Of a stretch of DNA of 64,000 bases, positions 55,276 through 64,000 are shown one piece after another (position 1 is the stretch's first letter; each line of letters starts with the position of its first letter). The position numbers and the translations under genes were made by a program. Location: the NCBI RefSeq assembly GCF_030770395.1, contig NZ_CP132480.1, forward strand, positions 4,702,870 through 4,766,869, read 5' to 3'. Source of the stretch: Telluria beijingensis. Lineage in GTDB: Bacteria > Pseudomonadota > Gammaproteobacteria > Burkholderiales > Burkholderiaceae_D. Below the pieces are notes generated by a model. It had not been told where the DNA came from and ran no database searches. It saw only the letters and a program-made list of their open reading frames with translations.

Positions 55276-57540
55276 TCAGCCCAGTTTCAAAGGCAGGCTG
55301 CGCAGCCTCTGCCCGGTCAACCTGAACACCGCCGCCGCCACCGCCGGCGCCACCGGCGGCACGGCCGGTTCGCCCACCCCTTCCGGATGCGCACTGCTGG
55401 GCATCACCATGGTCTCGACCTGTGGCGCCTGGCCGAAACGCAGCAGCGGATAGTCGCCGAAGTTCGACTGCACCACCCTGCCGCCCTCCACCGTGATCTC
55501 GCCGGCCAGCGCCGCCGACAGGCCAAATATCACGCTCGACTCGACCTGCTGGGCCACGATGTCCGGATTGACCGCCAGCCCGCAATCGATCGCGCACACC
55601 ACGCGGTGCACGCGGATCTCGCCGTCCTGCACCGACACCTCGGCCACCTGCGCCACCGTGCTGCCGAACGAGCGGTGCAGCGCCACGCCATGGGCGCGTC
55701 CCTCCGGCGCCTGGCCCGCTGCCGCGACGGCCGCATCCAGCACCGCCAGCGCCCGCGGCTGCCGCGCCAGCAGCTTGCGCCGCAAGGCGACCGTATCCTG
55801 GCCGGCGGCGTGCGCCACCTCGTCCAGGAACGACTCCTTGAAGAAGGCATTGTGCGAATGCCCGACCGAGCGCCAGTACCCGATCGGCAGCAAGCTGTCG
55901 ACATCCACATGCGCCACGCGCTGGTTGGGGATCGCGTACTGGTGGTCGTAGGCGCCTTCGGCCGTGGTCTTGTCGGGCCCCACGCCCGGCAGGCCCAGGC
56001 TGCGCGGATAATACTGGTGGCCGATCGCGCCGCTGGCCGACTTGCTGTCCCAGGCCAGCAGCTCGCCATCCGCGCCAAGTTGCGCCGTGAAGCGCGCCAG
56101 CGCCGCCGGCCGGTAGACGTCGTGCATCGTGTCCTGCTCGCGGGTCCAGATCAGCTGCACCGGCTGGCCGTCCAGCGCCTTCGCGACCGCCACCGCCTGC
56201 GCCACCATGTCGACCTCGAGCCGGCGCCCGAAGCCGCCGCCCAGCAGCATGACGTCGATCGCCACGTCCTCGCGCGCCACGCCGGCCACGCGCGCCGCGC
56301 AGTCGACCGCGATGCTCGGCACCTGGGTCGACGCCCACAGCTTCACCTTGCCGCCCGCGACCTGGGCGGTGCAGTTCACCGGTTCCAGCGCCGCATGCGC
56401 CAGGAACGGCGCGCGGTATTCGGCGCGCACGGTGCGCGCCGCGCCTTCCACCTCCCGCGTGCCGGTTTCGTGATAGACGTAGCCGTCTTCCTCGTCGAGC
56501 GCGCGCGCCAGGCCGGCCAGGATCGCGGCGCTCGACAGCCCCGCATGCTCGCCCGGCTGCCAGCGCACCGGCAGCGCCTGTGCCGCCTGGCGCGCCTGCC
56601 ACCAGGTGGACGCCACCACCGCCACCGCGGCCCCGGCGCCGCTGCGGCCCGCGGGTGCGGCCGAGACGTGGACCACCGCCAGCACGCCTGGCATCCGGCG
56701 CACGGCGTCGGCATCGAAAGCGGCCACCGTGGCGCCCACGGTCGGCGCCATCGCCAGCGCCGCGTACACCATGCCAGGCGGCCGCGCATCGATGCCGAAG
56801 CGCGCGCTGCCGTCGGACTTGGCGCGGCTGTCCAGCCGCGGCAAGGACTTGCCGATCAGGCGAAACGCCTGCGGCTCCTTGAGCCGCACGTCGCCGTCAT
56901 CGATCCCGGCCCCGAGCCGCGCCGCCAACGGCGCCAGCGCGCCATAGCCGGCGCGGCGGCCATCACGGTGGATGACGAAACCATCCTCGGTGCGGCAATC
57001 CTCTTCCCGCGCCAGCCAGGTGTGTGCGGCCGCCTTGACCAGCATCGCGCGCGCCACCGCGCCCGCCTCTCGCATCGGCAGCCAGGCGTCGCGCACGCTG
57101 CTCGAGCCGCCGGTGAACATGATGCCCAGCTCGCGCCCCACCTTCGCCATCAGCCACTGCGCGCTGCGCGCCGTGCGGCCGGCGTCGTCCGGGTGGAACG
57201 GCAGGCTCTCGCGCAGCAGCGTGAGATTGGCGTAGATCCTGTCGATCGGCGGCGCAATGACGCGCACCGCGTCCAGGCCGACGTCGAGTTCCTCGGCCAC
57301 CAGCATCGGCAGCGCCGTGTGCACGCCCTGCCCCATCTCGCTGCGCGGCACCACCACCGATACCGTGCCGTCCGGGGCCAGCGCGACCCAGCCGTTGAGC
57401 GCCACTTCGCCCTCGGGCAGCGGCAAGGCCTGCGCCGAACGCAGGCGCTGGCGCGGCGGCTGCACGCCCCAGCCGACCAGCAGCGCGCCGCCGGCCGCCA
57501 GGCCGGCCAGCACGAAGGCGCGGCGCCCCGGCTTACGCAT
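55276..57540 (-). CDS. molybdopterin-binding dehydrogenase large subunit (IorB-like), Tat-exported
   Basis: 754 residues. RKPGRRAFVLAGLAAGGALL is a twin-arginine signal, so the folded protein should be exported. It has two Ald_Xan_dh_C2-type halves: VPRSEMGQGVHTALPMLVAE near residue 63 and IDVMLLGGGFGRRLEVDMVA near 430, with the catalytic Glu in EGVGEPAVPPVAP near 718. The layout resembles isoquinoline 1-oxidoreductase beta subunits and membrane-bound aldehyde dehydrogenases. These need a small 2Fe-2S subunit, which is not adjacent. The start overlaps the end of the GGDEF-EAL gene by eight bases, so the two are coupled. Substrate unknown. Confidence 0.88.
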   Translation of the reverse strand: MRKPGRRAFVLAGLAAGGALLVGWGVQPPRQRLRSAQALPLPEGEVALNGWVALAPDGTVSVVVPRSEMGQGVHTALPMLVAEELDVGLDAVRVIAPPIDRIYANLTLLRESLPFHPDDAGRTARSAQWLMAKVGRELGIMFTGGSSSVRDAWLPMREAGAVARAMLVKAAAHTWLAREEDCRTEDGFVIHRDGRRAGYGALAPLAARLGAGIDDGDVRLKEPQAFRLIGKSLPRLDSRAKSDGSARFGIDARPPGMVYAALAMAPTVGATVAAFDADAVRRMPGVLAVVHVSAAPAGRSGAGAAVAVVASTWWQARQAAQALPVRWQPGEHAGLSSAAILAGLARALDEEDGYVYHETGTREVEGAARTVRAEYRAPFLAHAALEPVNCTAQVAGGKVKLWASTQVPSIAVDCAARVAGVAREDVAIDVMLLGGGFGRRLEVDMVAQAVAVAKALDGQPVQLIWTREQDTMHDVYRPAALARFTAQLGADGELLAWDSKSASGAIGHQYYPRSLGLPGVGPDKTTAEGAYDHQYAIPNQRVAHVDVDSLLPIGYWRSVGHSHNAFFKESFLDEVAHAAGQDTVALRRKLLARQPRALAVLDAAVAAAGQAPEGRAHGVALHRSFGSTVAQVAEVSVQDGEIRVHRVVCAIDCGLAVNPDIVAQQVESSVIFGLSAALAGEITVEGGRVVQSNFGDYPLLRFGQAPQVETMVMPSSAHPEGVGEPAVPPVAPAVAAAVFRLTGQRLRSLPLKLG

Positions 57541-60500
57541 CGCGCGCCCCGCCCCAGCGCGCCAGCACCTCGTCGCCGCTCAAGGGCTTGCCATACAAAT
57601 AGCCCTGGGCGCGGTTGCAGCCGTGGCGCAGCAGGAAGGCCGCCTGGTCTTCGCGCTCCACGCCTTCGGCGATCACCGACAGGTTCATGCTCTTGCCGAG
57701 CTGGATGATGGCGATCGCGATCGCTTCGTCGTCCGGGTCCTGCGGGATGTCCTTGATGAAGCTGCGGTCGATCTTGAGCGTCTGCACCGGCAGCTGCTTG
57801 AGGTAGGCAAGCGACGAGTAACCCGTGCCGAAGTCGTCGATCGCCAGGCCGACGCCGATCGCATGCAGGTCGTTCACGTACTGCAGCGCGTCGCCCGTGT
57901 TCATGATGGCCGATTCGGTCACCTCGAGCTGCAGCCGCCCAGGCGCCAGGCCGGCATCGTCCAGCACCGCGGCCACGGTGGCGGCCATGCCGCCGCGCTC
58001 GAACTGGCGCACCGACAGGTTGACCGCGATCTTCGGCACCGAAAAGCCGGCCGCTTCCCAGGCCACCATCTGGCGGCAGGCGTCCTGCAGCACCCACTGG
58101 CCCAGCTGGACGATCAGGCCGGTGTCCTCGGCCAGCGGGATGAAGCGGCTCGGCGCGACCTGGCCCAGTTCTGGACTGTTCCAGCGCAGCAGGGCCTCGA
58201 CCCCGATCAAGCGGCCGCTGTCGATCTCGACCTGCGGCTGGAAAGCCAGGTAGATCTCGCGCCGCTCGATCGCGCGCCGCAGCAGGGTTTCCATGCGCAG
58301 CCGCAGCGCGCCGTCGCCGCTCATCGACGGCACGTAGAACTGGAAGCCGTTGCGGCCGCGCGCCTTGGCCTGGTACATCGCCACGTCGGCGTTGCGGATC
58401 AGCATGTGCATGTCGCGCCCGTCCTGCGGATACAGGCTGATGCCGACGCTGCCGGTGACGAACAGCTCGTAGCCCGAGACCTCGAACGGCTGCTCGAACA
58501 TCGCCATCAGCTTCTCGGCCACGCGCGTGGCGCCGGGCGCGCCGTCGACGTCCTCGAGCAGCACGATGAATTCGTCGCCGCCGAGGCGCGCCAGCGTGTC
58601 GCCCTCGCGCAGGCAGCGCGCCAGCGCCTGCGCCGCCTGCTTGAGCAGCTCGTCGCCGACGTGGTGGCCGAGCGTGTCGTTGACGTTCTTGAAGCGGTCG
58701 AGGTCGATGAACAGCACCGCCAGCTGCTCGCCGTCGCGTTCTGCGCGCGCCATCGCGTGGCGCAGGCGGTCGTGGTACAGCAGGCGGTTGGGCAAGGCGG
58801 TCAGGGCGTCGTGGTGGGCCAGGCGGTCGAGCTGGATCTGCGATTCGCGCGCGCGCGTGATGTCGCTGAACACGCACACATAGTGCGTGGTGGCGCCGTC
58901 GTCGTCGCGCACCGCCGACACCGTGAGCGCTTCCAGGTAGGCTTCGCCGTCCTTGCGCGTGTCCCAGATCTCGCCGCGCCAGAAGCCCGACTCGCCCAGC
59001 TCGCGCCACAGCTCGCGGTAGAAGGCCTCGTCGTTGCGGCTGCCCCCATCGCGGCTCGCCGACAGGCTCGACTCGCGGCCCAGCGCCTCGTGCTCGGCGT
59101 AGCCGGTGATGCGGGTGAAGGCCGGGTTGGTGGCCGCGATCCGGCCATGCACGTCGAGCACCATCACGCCATCGGCGATGTGTTCCAGCACATTGGCCGA
59201 CAGGCGCAGCTTTTCCTCGGCCAGCTTGCGTTCGGTGATGTCGGCAAACACCCAGATGCTGCCCTCGTTGGCGCGGTTCGGGTCGAGCGCGCAGCCGCTC
59301 ATCAGGCACCAGAACAGGCTGCCGTCGCGGTGGCGCAGCTGGCGCTCCTCGCCCAGGTCCATGCTGCGCTCGAGCAGCGGATACTGTTCGACGCCGATCC
59401 GTTCATACTCGGCGCGGGTCGGATACAGGATCTCGGTCGACTGGCCCACCATCTCGCCCTCGGCATAGCCGAACAGCTCTTCGCAGCGGCGGTTGCTGGA
59501 GATGATGCGGCGCTGGCGCACGAACAGCACGCCGAACATGACGTTGTCCAGGATCGCGTCCTGCTCGGCCAGCAGCGCCTCGATGCGCATCTCGTCGTGG
59601 CGGCGCTCGCTGATGTCCGAGATGATGCCGTCGACCCGCACCCCGCCTGTCCCGTGCAGCGCCGGATCCCAGGCCGCCTGCGGCTGGCCGTGCTCCTGCA
59701 CCCAGCGCTCGATGCCGTGGGCGTCGATGATCCGGTATTCCATCTCGTAGGCCTCGCCCGACATGGCCGCTTCACGCGCGATGCGATAGTATTCGCGCCG
59801 GTCTTCCGGATGGACGATCGCGGCCCAGTCTTCGGTGGTGGCGCACATGAAGCGCGCCGACGGATAGCCGGTGATCTCTTCGATCGCGTCGCTGACGAAT
59901 TCGATCGGCCCGCCCGCGCGCACGCGATAGACGGCGCCCGGGACCTGGGTCACAATGGTGCGGAACTGTTCCTCGCGGCGCGCGATGTCGGCGAACAGGT
60001 CGCGGATCGCGAGGCGCATGCGCTCCATCTGCTCGCCCAGGCGTCCCAGTTCGTCCTGGGCCGCCAGCGCCAGCGGCGTCTCGAAGTCGCCGCGCGCCAG
60101 GCGGTCCGAGAACCGCATCAGGCTGCGCAGCGGCGCCAGCAGGCGCCGCCGCAGCAGCAGCGCGATCAGCAGCAGCGACACTGCCAGCTGCAGCGCCACC
60201 ACCAGCGCGTAATTGCGCTGCTTGGCGCGCAGCTCCTGGCCGCTGCGGTAATCGTCCATCTCGAGCACCACGCTGCCGATGTCGCGGCCCTCGACCACGA
60301 TCGGGCGTTCGGCGCGCAACACCCGGCCCAGCGGGCGTTCCGGCGAGCGCAGGTGCAAGGCGTTGCTGCCGGCGAGGTCGCGCACCGCGATCCCGACCAC
60401 GGCCGGGTCGCGCAGCATCGCGTCGAGCAGCGGCCGGGCGCCGTCCAGGTTCATGTTCCACACCGATTCCTGCATGCCCAGCGCCAGGATGTCGGCATTG

Positions 60501-60688
60501 CGCTGCAGCGTGTCGTTCAGGCCGGCGGCCGCGGCCGCGCGCTCCTGCACCCCGACCAGCAGGTAGCTGACCACCACTGCCGGCGCCAGCAGGCCGGCGA
60601 ACACCACCAGCAGCAGTGCGCCGTACAGGGAGCGGCCGTACAGCAGGCGCAGGCGGGATGGTGCGGCGGGAACGGCAGGGCTGGACAT
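57533..60688 (-). CDS. membrane-anchored PAS-GGDEF-EAL c-di-GMP enzyme
   Basis: 1051 residues. Helices near 20-45 and 165-185 enclose a periplasmic sensor domain; a HAMP-like linker follows (about 185-240), then three PAS domains (about 245-640). The GGDEF domain has the intact active site ARLGGDEFIVLLED near residue 700 and an inhibitory site REGD nine residues before it. The EAL domain has IGVEALLRWNSP near 830, DDFGTGYSSLAYLKQLPVQ near 935 and IAEGVE near 990. Both catalytic motifs look intact, so it may make or break c-di-GMP depending on signal. It overlaps the molybdopterin dehydrogenase gene downstream. A PilZ receiver is encoded at 43427. Confidence 0.95.
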   Translation of the reverse strand: MSSPAVPAAPSRLRLLYGRSLYGALLLVVFAGLLAPAVVVSYLLVGVQERAAAAAGLNDTLQRNADILALGMQESVWNMNLDGARPLLDAMLRDPAVVGIAVRDLAGSNALHLRSPERPLGRVLRAERPIVVEGRDIGSVVLEMDDYRSGQELRAKQRNYALVVALQLAVSLLLIALLLRRRLLAPLRSLMRFSDRLARGDFETPLALAAQDELGRLGEQMERMRLAIRDLFADIARREEQFRTIVTQVPGAVYRVRAGGPIEFVSDAIEEITGYPSARFMCATTEDWAAIVHPEDRREYYRIAREAAMSGEAYEMEYRIIDAHGIERWVQEHGQPQAAWDPALHGTGGVRVDGIISDISERRHDEMRIEALLAEQDAILDNVMFGVLFVRQRRIISSNRRCEELFGYAEGEMVGQSTEILYPTRAEYERIGVEQYPLLERSMDLGEERQLRHRDGSLFWCLMSGCALDPNRANEGSIWVFADITERKLAEEKLRLSANVLEHIADGVMVLDVHGRIAATNPAFTRITGYAEHEALGRESSLSASRDGGSRNDEAFYRELWRELGESGFWRGEIWDTRKDGEAYLEALTVSAVRDDDGATTHYVCVFSDITRARESQIQLDRLAHHDALTALPNRLLYHDRLRHAMARAERDGEQLAVLFIDLDRFKNVNDTLGHHVGDELLKQAAQALARCLREGDTLARLGGDEFIVLLEDVDGAPGATRVAEKLMAMFEQPFEVSGYELFVTGSVGISLYPQDGRDMHMLIRNADVAMYQAKARGRNGFQFYVPSMSGDGALRLRMETLLRRAIERREIYLAFQPQVEIDSGRLIGVEALLRWNSPELGQVAPSRFIPLAEDTGLIVQLGQWVLQDACRQMVAWEAAGFSVPKIAVNLSVRQFERGGMAATVAAVLDDAGLAPGRLQLEVTESAIMNTGDALQYVNDLHAIGVGLAIDDFGTGYSSLAYLKQLPVQTLKIDRSFIKDIPQDPDDEAIAIAIIQLGKSMNLSVIAEGVEREDQAAFLLRHGCNRAQGYLYGKPLSGDEVLARWGGARDA

Positions 60689-60855
60689 GGATGCGGAAAA
60701 TCGCAGGACTGGCCTGATGCAGGATGGATGGCGAGATTATGCACAGTTGCTTGCTGGGAGTCACTAACTATGCACCCCAGCCGGTCGACGGGCGGTTTCC
60801 CGCAGGCGGTCTGTCGGCGGCGCGCGACAGGCCTTGTCGCGGCGCCGAAGCGGTG

Positions 60856-61074
60856 CTAGGTATTACGGCGCGGATACCCCTGCGCCAGGATGCGCTCCCA
60901 CACGACTTCCTTCTCGGCAGCGTCCATCACGACCCAGTTGGCCACCTCGGCCACCGTGCGGCCGCAGCCGCGGCATACCTCGTCGAAGGTGGTCGAGCAG
61001 ACCGCCACGCACGGGGTGTCGGGACGCTCGGGCAGCGGCGCGCGCGCGCCGCCTTCTTCAGGCCGGGCCGACAT
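60856..61074 (-). CDS. DUF1289 small Cys-rich protein
   Basis: 72 residues from an ATG that lies inside the end of the DUF1415 gene (overlap 17 bases). TPCVAVCSTTFDEVCRGCGR is the four-Cys metal-binding signature of DUF1289, followed by TVAEVANWVVMDAAEKEVVW. Members are small, probably bind zinc, and their role is unknown. Codes as a pair with DUF1415 on the minus strand. Confidence 0.87.
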   Translation of the reverse strand: MSARPEEGGARAPLPERPDTPCVAVCSTTFDEVCRGCGRTVAEVANWVVMDAAEKEVVWERILAQGYPRRNT

Positions 61075-61624
61075 CGAGCTTGTCCCAGCCTTCATGGCCG
61101 AGCTTTTCCATGGTGGCGATATTTTTTTCGAAAATTTCTTCGGCTTCCGGGAAGGCCTCCACGGCGCGCGCGATGCTGTCTTCGCGCAGCAGGTGCAGGA
61201 TTGGATACGGCGCCCGGTTGGTGTAGTTCGAGATGTCGTTGGCATCCGTATCGGCGAACTGGTAATCCGGGTGGAAGCTGGCCACCTGCAATTCGCCGTC
61301 GAGCTGCATGTCTTCGACCGCGACGTCGGCCACGTCCAGGAACTCGTTGTAGTCCTCGAAATCGTTGAGCACGAAAGGATGGATCAGCAGGGTTGTGTCG
61401 ACCTGTTCGGCAGGGGTGTCGGACAGGTGCTGCAACTCGTCCATCAAGGTCTCAAGCAATTGCTCGGGCGTGGTGGCGGGCGACACAACGTAGCGCACCT
61501 GCTCTTTCACATAGACCGACTTGGCGAAGGGGCACAGGTTGAGGCCGATGACGGCCCGCTCCAGCCAGTTGCGGGTAGCGGCGACGATGGCATCGTCGTC
61601 GGCGTTCAAATTGGGGGTGCTCAT
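61058..61624 (-). CDS. DUF1415 family protein
   Basis: 188 residues, cytoplasmic. AATRNWLERAVIGLNLCPFA near residue 12 followed by KSVYVKEQVRYVVS is characteristic of DUF1415, and ASFHPDYQFADTDANDISNY with TNRAPYPILHLLREDSI is the second conserved block. Function unknown. The C-P-F-A segment and two His suggest possible metal binding. It overlaps the DUF1289 gene downstream. Confidence 0.88.
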   Translation of the reverse strand: MSTPNLNADDDAIVAATRNWLERAVIGLNLCPFAKSVYVKEQVRYVVSPATTPEQLLETLMDELQHLSDTPAEQVDTTLLIHPFVLNDFEDYNEFLDVADVAVEDMQLDGELQVASFHPDYQFADTDANDISNYTNRAPYPILHLLREDSIARAVEAFPEAEEIFEKNIATMEKLGHEGWDKLDVGPA

Positions 61625-61953
61625 GGTGAAACTTTCAATAGCGGGGCGAACAGCAAAGGCCCGATTGTACGCACTCTTTGCGCCAACTCATAGATTGACC
61701 CCACGGCGGCGCTAAGGTTTGGCAAGCGCGGCCGTACTAGGGCGAGCCCATGGCAAAAGAACGCGTATCTCATCAATATTCGTGATATGTGCGGCATCTT
61801 CCGTTTTCATGATGCCAATAGCCGGCATCCTCCCTTCGATTTTAATTGTAACGACAGCGACTTACTTCTTGACTGACTCGACAATTGATCCGTACACTGC
61901 CCTCTTGTCTTGTCCGCTCGTTCCTGGACGCAACACTGGAAAAGCCTTACACC
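61625..61953. other. intergenic region upstream of the lytic transglycosylase gene
   Basis: About 330 bases between divergent genes. A promoter-like pair for the plus-strand gene, TTGACT (61869-61874) and TACACT (61893-61898) with an 18-base spacer, would give a leader of about 50 bases. The rest shows no repeat or small gene that I can support. Confidence 0.45.
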
Positions 61954-63294
61954 ATGAAGCCCATGCACGATACGAAACGCTCCATCCTTACCCTGGCTGC
62001 GCTGGCCCTCCTGGCCACAGCACCGCTGAGTCGGGCGATGGACGCCGCACCTGCGTCGAGTATCCAGGCTGCCGCGAGCGGCGAACGCAGCACGCTGGCC
62101 GCATCGCTGACAAAGATCGGGGCGGACAAGGCCGACGAGTACCGCGAGACCGACGTCTGGGGCCGTATCCGCAGCGGCTATGCGATTCCCGACCTGAACA
62201 ATGCGCTGGTAACCCGCCATGCCCAGGCCTATGCGAATCACCCGGCCAACCTGTCCCGCATTTCGGGCCGCGCCTCGCCCTACCTGTACCACGTGGTGTC
62301 GGAACTCGAAAAGCGCGGCATGCCGACCGAGCTGGCCCTGCTGCCGGTGATCGAATCGGCCTTCAACCCGCAAGCCATGTCGAGCGCGAATGCCGCCGGC
62401 CTGTGGCAATTCGTGCCCGGCACCGGCAAGGACTTCGACCTGCGCCAGAACATGTTCAAGGACGAGCGGCGCGGCGTGATTGCCTCGACCGACGCCGCCC
62501 TGACCTATCTGCAGCGCCTGTACACGATGTTCGGCGACTGGCCGCTGGCCCTCGCGGCGTATAACTGGGGCGAAGGCAATGTTCAGCGCGCCATCAAGAA
62601 AAACCAGGAACTGGGCAAGCCGACCGATTTCGAGAGCCTGGCCGAGCTGATGCCGGCGGAGACCCGCAACTACGTGCCCAAGCTGCAGGCGGTCAAGAAC
62701 GTGGTGGCCAATCCTTCCCAGTACGGCGTGGTGCTGCCGGCGATCGACAACCAGCCCTATTTCACCACGGTCGACAAGACCAGCGACATCGACCTGGCCA
62801 TCGCGGCCCAGCTGGCCGAGATGTCGCTCGACGAATTCAAGGCGCTCAATCCGCAATTCAAGAAGCCGGTCATCATCGGCGGCGAACGCACCAAGATCCT
62901 GCTGCCGACCGAGAACGCCGAGAAATTCCATAGCAACCTGGCGCAATGGGGCCATGCGTTGTCAACCTGGACCACGCACAAGATCACCGGCGCCCGCGTG
63001 ACCATCGCCCAGCTGGCCTCCAAGTTCGGCACCACGCCCGAAGTCATTCGCGAAGCCAACAATATCCCGGCCAAGTCGCGCCTCAAGGCCGGCTCGACCA
63101 TCCTGGTGCCGAAGACGTCGGCGTCCAGCCACGGCGACATCGCCGAGAACATCATCGAGAACGCGGTGGTCGCGTTCGAGGCCGACCGCGGCAGGGCCAC
63201 CCGCAATGCCTCGCGCTTCAAGGCCAAGGCCGGCGCCAGCAAGAACAGCAAGCGCATCGCGCGCAATACCTCGTCCAAGCGCAAGCAGCGCTGA
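61954..63294 (+). CDS. mltD: membrane-bound lytic murein transglycosylase D-like, LysM
   Basis: 446 residues from ATG 61954; a signal sequence (SILTLAALALLATAPLSRAM) precedes the mature protein. The SLT domain has the catalytic Glu in LALLPVIESAFNPQAMSS near residue 128, the LWQFVPGTGKDFDLRQN segment and LALAAYNWGEGNVQRAIKKN near 205. A LysM peptidoglycan-binding unit lies near 350-395 (TIAQLASKFGTTPEVIREAN). The tail is strongly basic (KAKAGASKNSKRIARNTSSK). It cleaves peptidoglycan glycan strands, forming anhydro-muropeptides. No lipobox is seen, unlike E. coli MltD. Confidence 0.9.
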   Translation: MKPMHDTKRSILTLAALALLATAPLSRAMDAAPASSIQAAASGERSTLAASLTKIGADKADEYRETDVWGRIRSGYAIPDLNNALVTRHAQAYANHPANLSRISGRASPYLYHVVSELEKRGMPTELALLPVIESAFNPQAMSSANAAGLWQFVPGTGKDFDLRQNMFKDERRGVIASTDAALTYLQRLYTMFGDWPLALAAYNWGEGNVQRAIKKNQELGKPTDFESLAELMPAETRNYVPKLQAVKNVVANPSQYGVVLPAIDNQPYFTTVDKTSDIDLAIAAQLAEMSLDEFKALNPQFKKPVIIGGERTKILLPTENAEKFHSNLAQWGHALSTWTTHKITGARVTIAQLASKFGTTPEVIREANNIPAKSRLKAGSTILVPKTSASSHGDIAENIIENAVVAFEADRGRATRNASRFKAKAGASKNSKRIARNTSSKRKQR

Positions 63295-63684
63295 GCTGGC
63301 GGGCCGCCGGCCCCGCCCATGCTGCCGTCAGGCTAGATATTGCTGTGCAGCATTAGCTGCACAGTTTTACGCCTGCTCGTGCACGAAACCGGAAAAACCT
63401 GTATAGTACGGTTTGTGCGCTGCGGCATGATGCCGCTTTGGTAGCAAGAACAGTTACAGCGACAGCAGTACAACTAGCAGCTACGCAAACCCCAGGCAGC
63501 TCGACCAGAGCGCCATTCCAAAGCCTCCCGCCTTGCGTGTCGTTTCCAGACACCGTCCCGGCGCAAAGCTTTTGTGCCGAAATTTCTTTCATTATTGAGT
63601 CATTTCGTTTGTCGGTTCGCGTCGCATTTTTACGTTCGCTCCCACGTGCGAACGTGCATGATTTATTCCGAAAGTAAAGAACAC
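63295..63684. other. long leader region of the RhlE-like gene
   Basis: 390 bases without a convincing gene. After the mltD terminator, GTGCAC (63379-63384) and TATAGT (63402-63407) with a 17-base spacer could be a promoter, giving a leader of about 270 bases. A perfect 8-bp stem ACGTTCGC / GCGAACGT (63632-63639 with 63648-63655) lies 30 bases before the start codon. Plus-strand frames here are short and unlike proteins. Confidence 0.45.
63343..63368 (+). terminator. Rho-independent terminator after mltD
   Basis: CTGTGCAGC (63343-63351) pairs perfectly with GCTGCACAG (63356-63364) around ATTA, then TTTT follows. It lies 49 bases past the stop codon. Confidence 0.8.
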
Positions 63685-64000
63685 ATGAGTTTTGAAGCAC
63701 TTGGCCTGCACGCGTCCATCGTCCAGGCAGTCGCCGATACCGGCTACACCACCCCGACCCCGGTCCAGGCGCAAGCCATCCCGGCCGCCATCGCGCGCCG
63801 TGACCTGCTGGTGTCGTCGCAGACCGGTTCGGGCAAGACCGCCGCCTTCATGCTGCCGGCCCTGCACCACCTGGCCAACGCCGAGCCTACCCCGGTCGGC
63901 AAGACCCCTGCGCAAGAAGCGCAGGCCGCCCGCGCACGCGGCGAGCGCGTCCGTTTCAAGCCGGCCCAGCCAAAGATGCTGGTCCTGACCCCGACCCGCG
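63685..64000 (+). CDS. rhlE: DEAD-box RNA helicase, RhlE-like, N-terminal part
   Basis: The first 105 residues are visible; the gene runs out of the window. MSFEALGLHASIVQAVADTG is the Q-motif region with YTTPTPVQAQAIPAAIARRD, and LLVSSQTGSGKTAAFMLPAL is the Walker A motif (A-x-T-G-S-G-K-T type). LVLTPTR at the end is motif Ia. An insert rich in Ala, Arg and Glu before LVLTPTR is usual for RhlE of betaproteobacteria. These ATP-driven enzymes unwind short RNA duplexes in ribosome assembly and RNA turnover. The long leader suggests post-transcriptional control. Confidence 0.93.
   Translation, partial: MSFEALGLHASIVQAVADTGYTTPTPVQAQAIPAAIARRDLLVSSQTGSGKTAAFMLPALHHLANAEPTPVGKTPAQEAQAARARGERVRFKPAQPKMLVLTPTR

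Noticed and set aside
57257..60859. 1200-residue plus-strand frame opposite the GGDEF-EAL gene
   Set aside because: The minus strand encodes intact GGDEF and EAL motifs; the plus frame has no family pattern.

Overview
The window reads as chromosomal DNA of a high-GC betaproteobacterium of the Oxalobacteraceae, most like the Massilia/Telluria/Duganella group. This rests on housekeeping proteins of betaproteobacterial type (FtsH, GlmM, CarAB, the complete pst-phoU-phoB-phoR order, RadA, Alr, LplT, TsaB-RimI) and on the overall gene style; it is not a database result. No transposase, integrase or CRISPR array is visible.

Layout. 1-6977 (+) is the downstream part of an exopolysaccharide cluster: end of a glycosyltransferase, a GNAT-like protein, a NodB-like deacetylase, a GT4 glycosyltransferase, a DegT aminotransferase, a short phosphoglycosyl transferase, a PAP2-like membrane protein and an acyltransferase-3. 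Facing it on the minus strand (10899-7337) are a Wza-like export lipoprotein and a Wzc-like tyrosine autokinase. 11068-14439 holds a long TonB/TolA-like protein and a phage-like control module: an S24 repressor, mirrored 17-bp operators, a holin-like peptide and a DUF5710 protein. 14443-17040 carries an NhaR-like regulator divergent from a TerB-like protein, then a secreted DUF4214/RTX-like protein. Two tRNAs (Arg-TCT, Pro-TGG) follow.

17437-28663 is core metabolism: glmM-folP, ftsH-rlmE, yhbY, greA-DUF4149 and carA-carB. 28961-35842 holds a patatin lipoprotein/GlcG-type pair and an iron-uptake locus: a TonB-dependent siderophore receptor behind a Fur box, divergent from DUF4198-DUF3649-PepSY-DUF3325 genes. 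36320-42938 (-) is the phosphate regulon pstSCAB-phoU-phoB-phoR behind two Pho boxes. 43427-46355 (-) is alr-radA-pilZ, and lplT follows on the plus strand. 48331-51341 (-) is the overlapping set tsaB-rimI-uracil-DNA glycosylase-DUF1853, with a thioredoxin-like gene divergent from it. 51884-55193 holds two adjacent paralogues of unknown function. 55276-60688 encodes a Tat-exported molybdopterin dehydrogenase large subunit overlapping a PAS-GGDEF-EAL protein. The window closes with DUF1415-DUF1289, an MltD-like lytic transglycosylase and the start of an RhlE-like helicase.

The least explained items are: (i) the repressor/operator/holin-like/DUF5710 module at 12930-14439; (ii) the paralogue pair at 51884-55193; (iii) two arrays of an inverted-repeat element (arms containing AGGGTCAGAGT) at 35843-36319 and 47775-48334, both between convergent genes; and (iv) seven degenerate 10-bp units between the wza-like and wzc-like genes.
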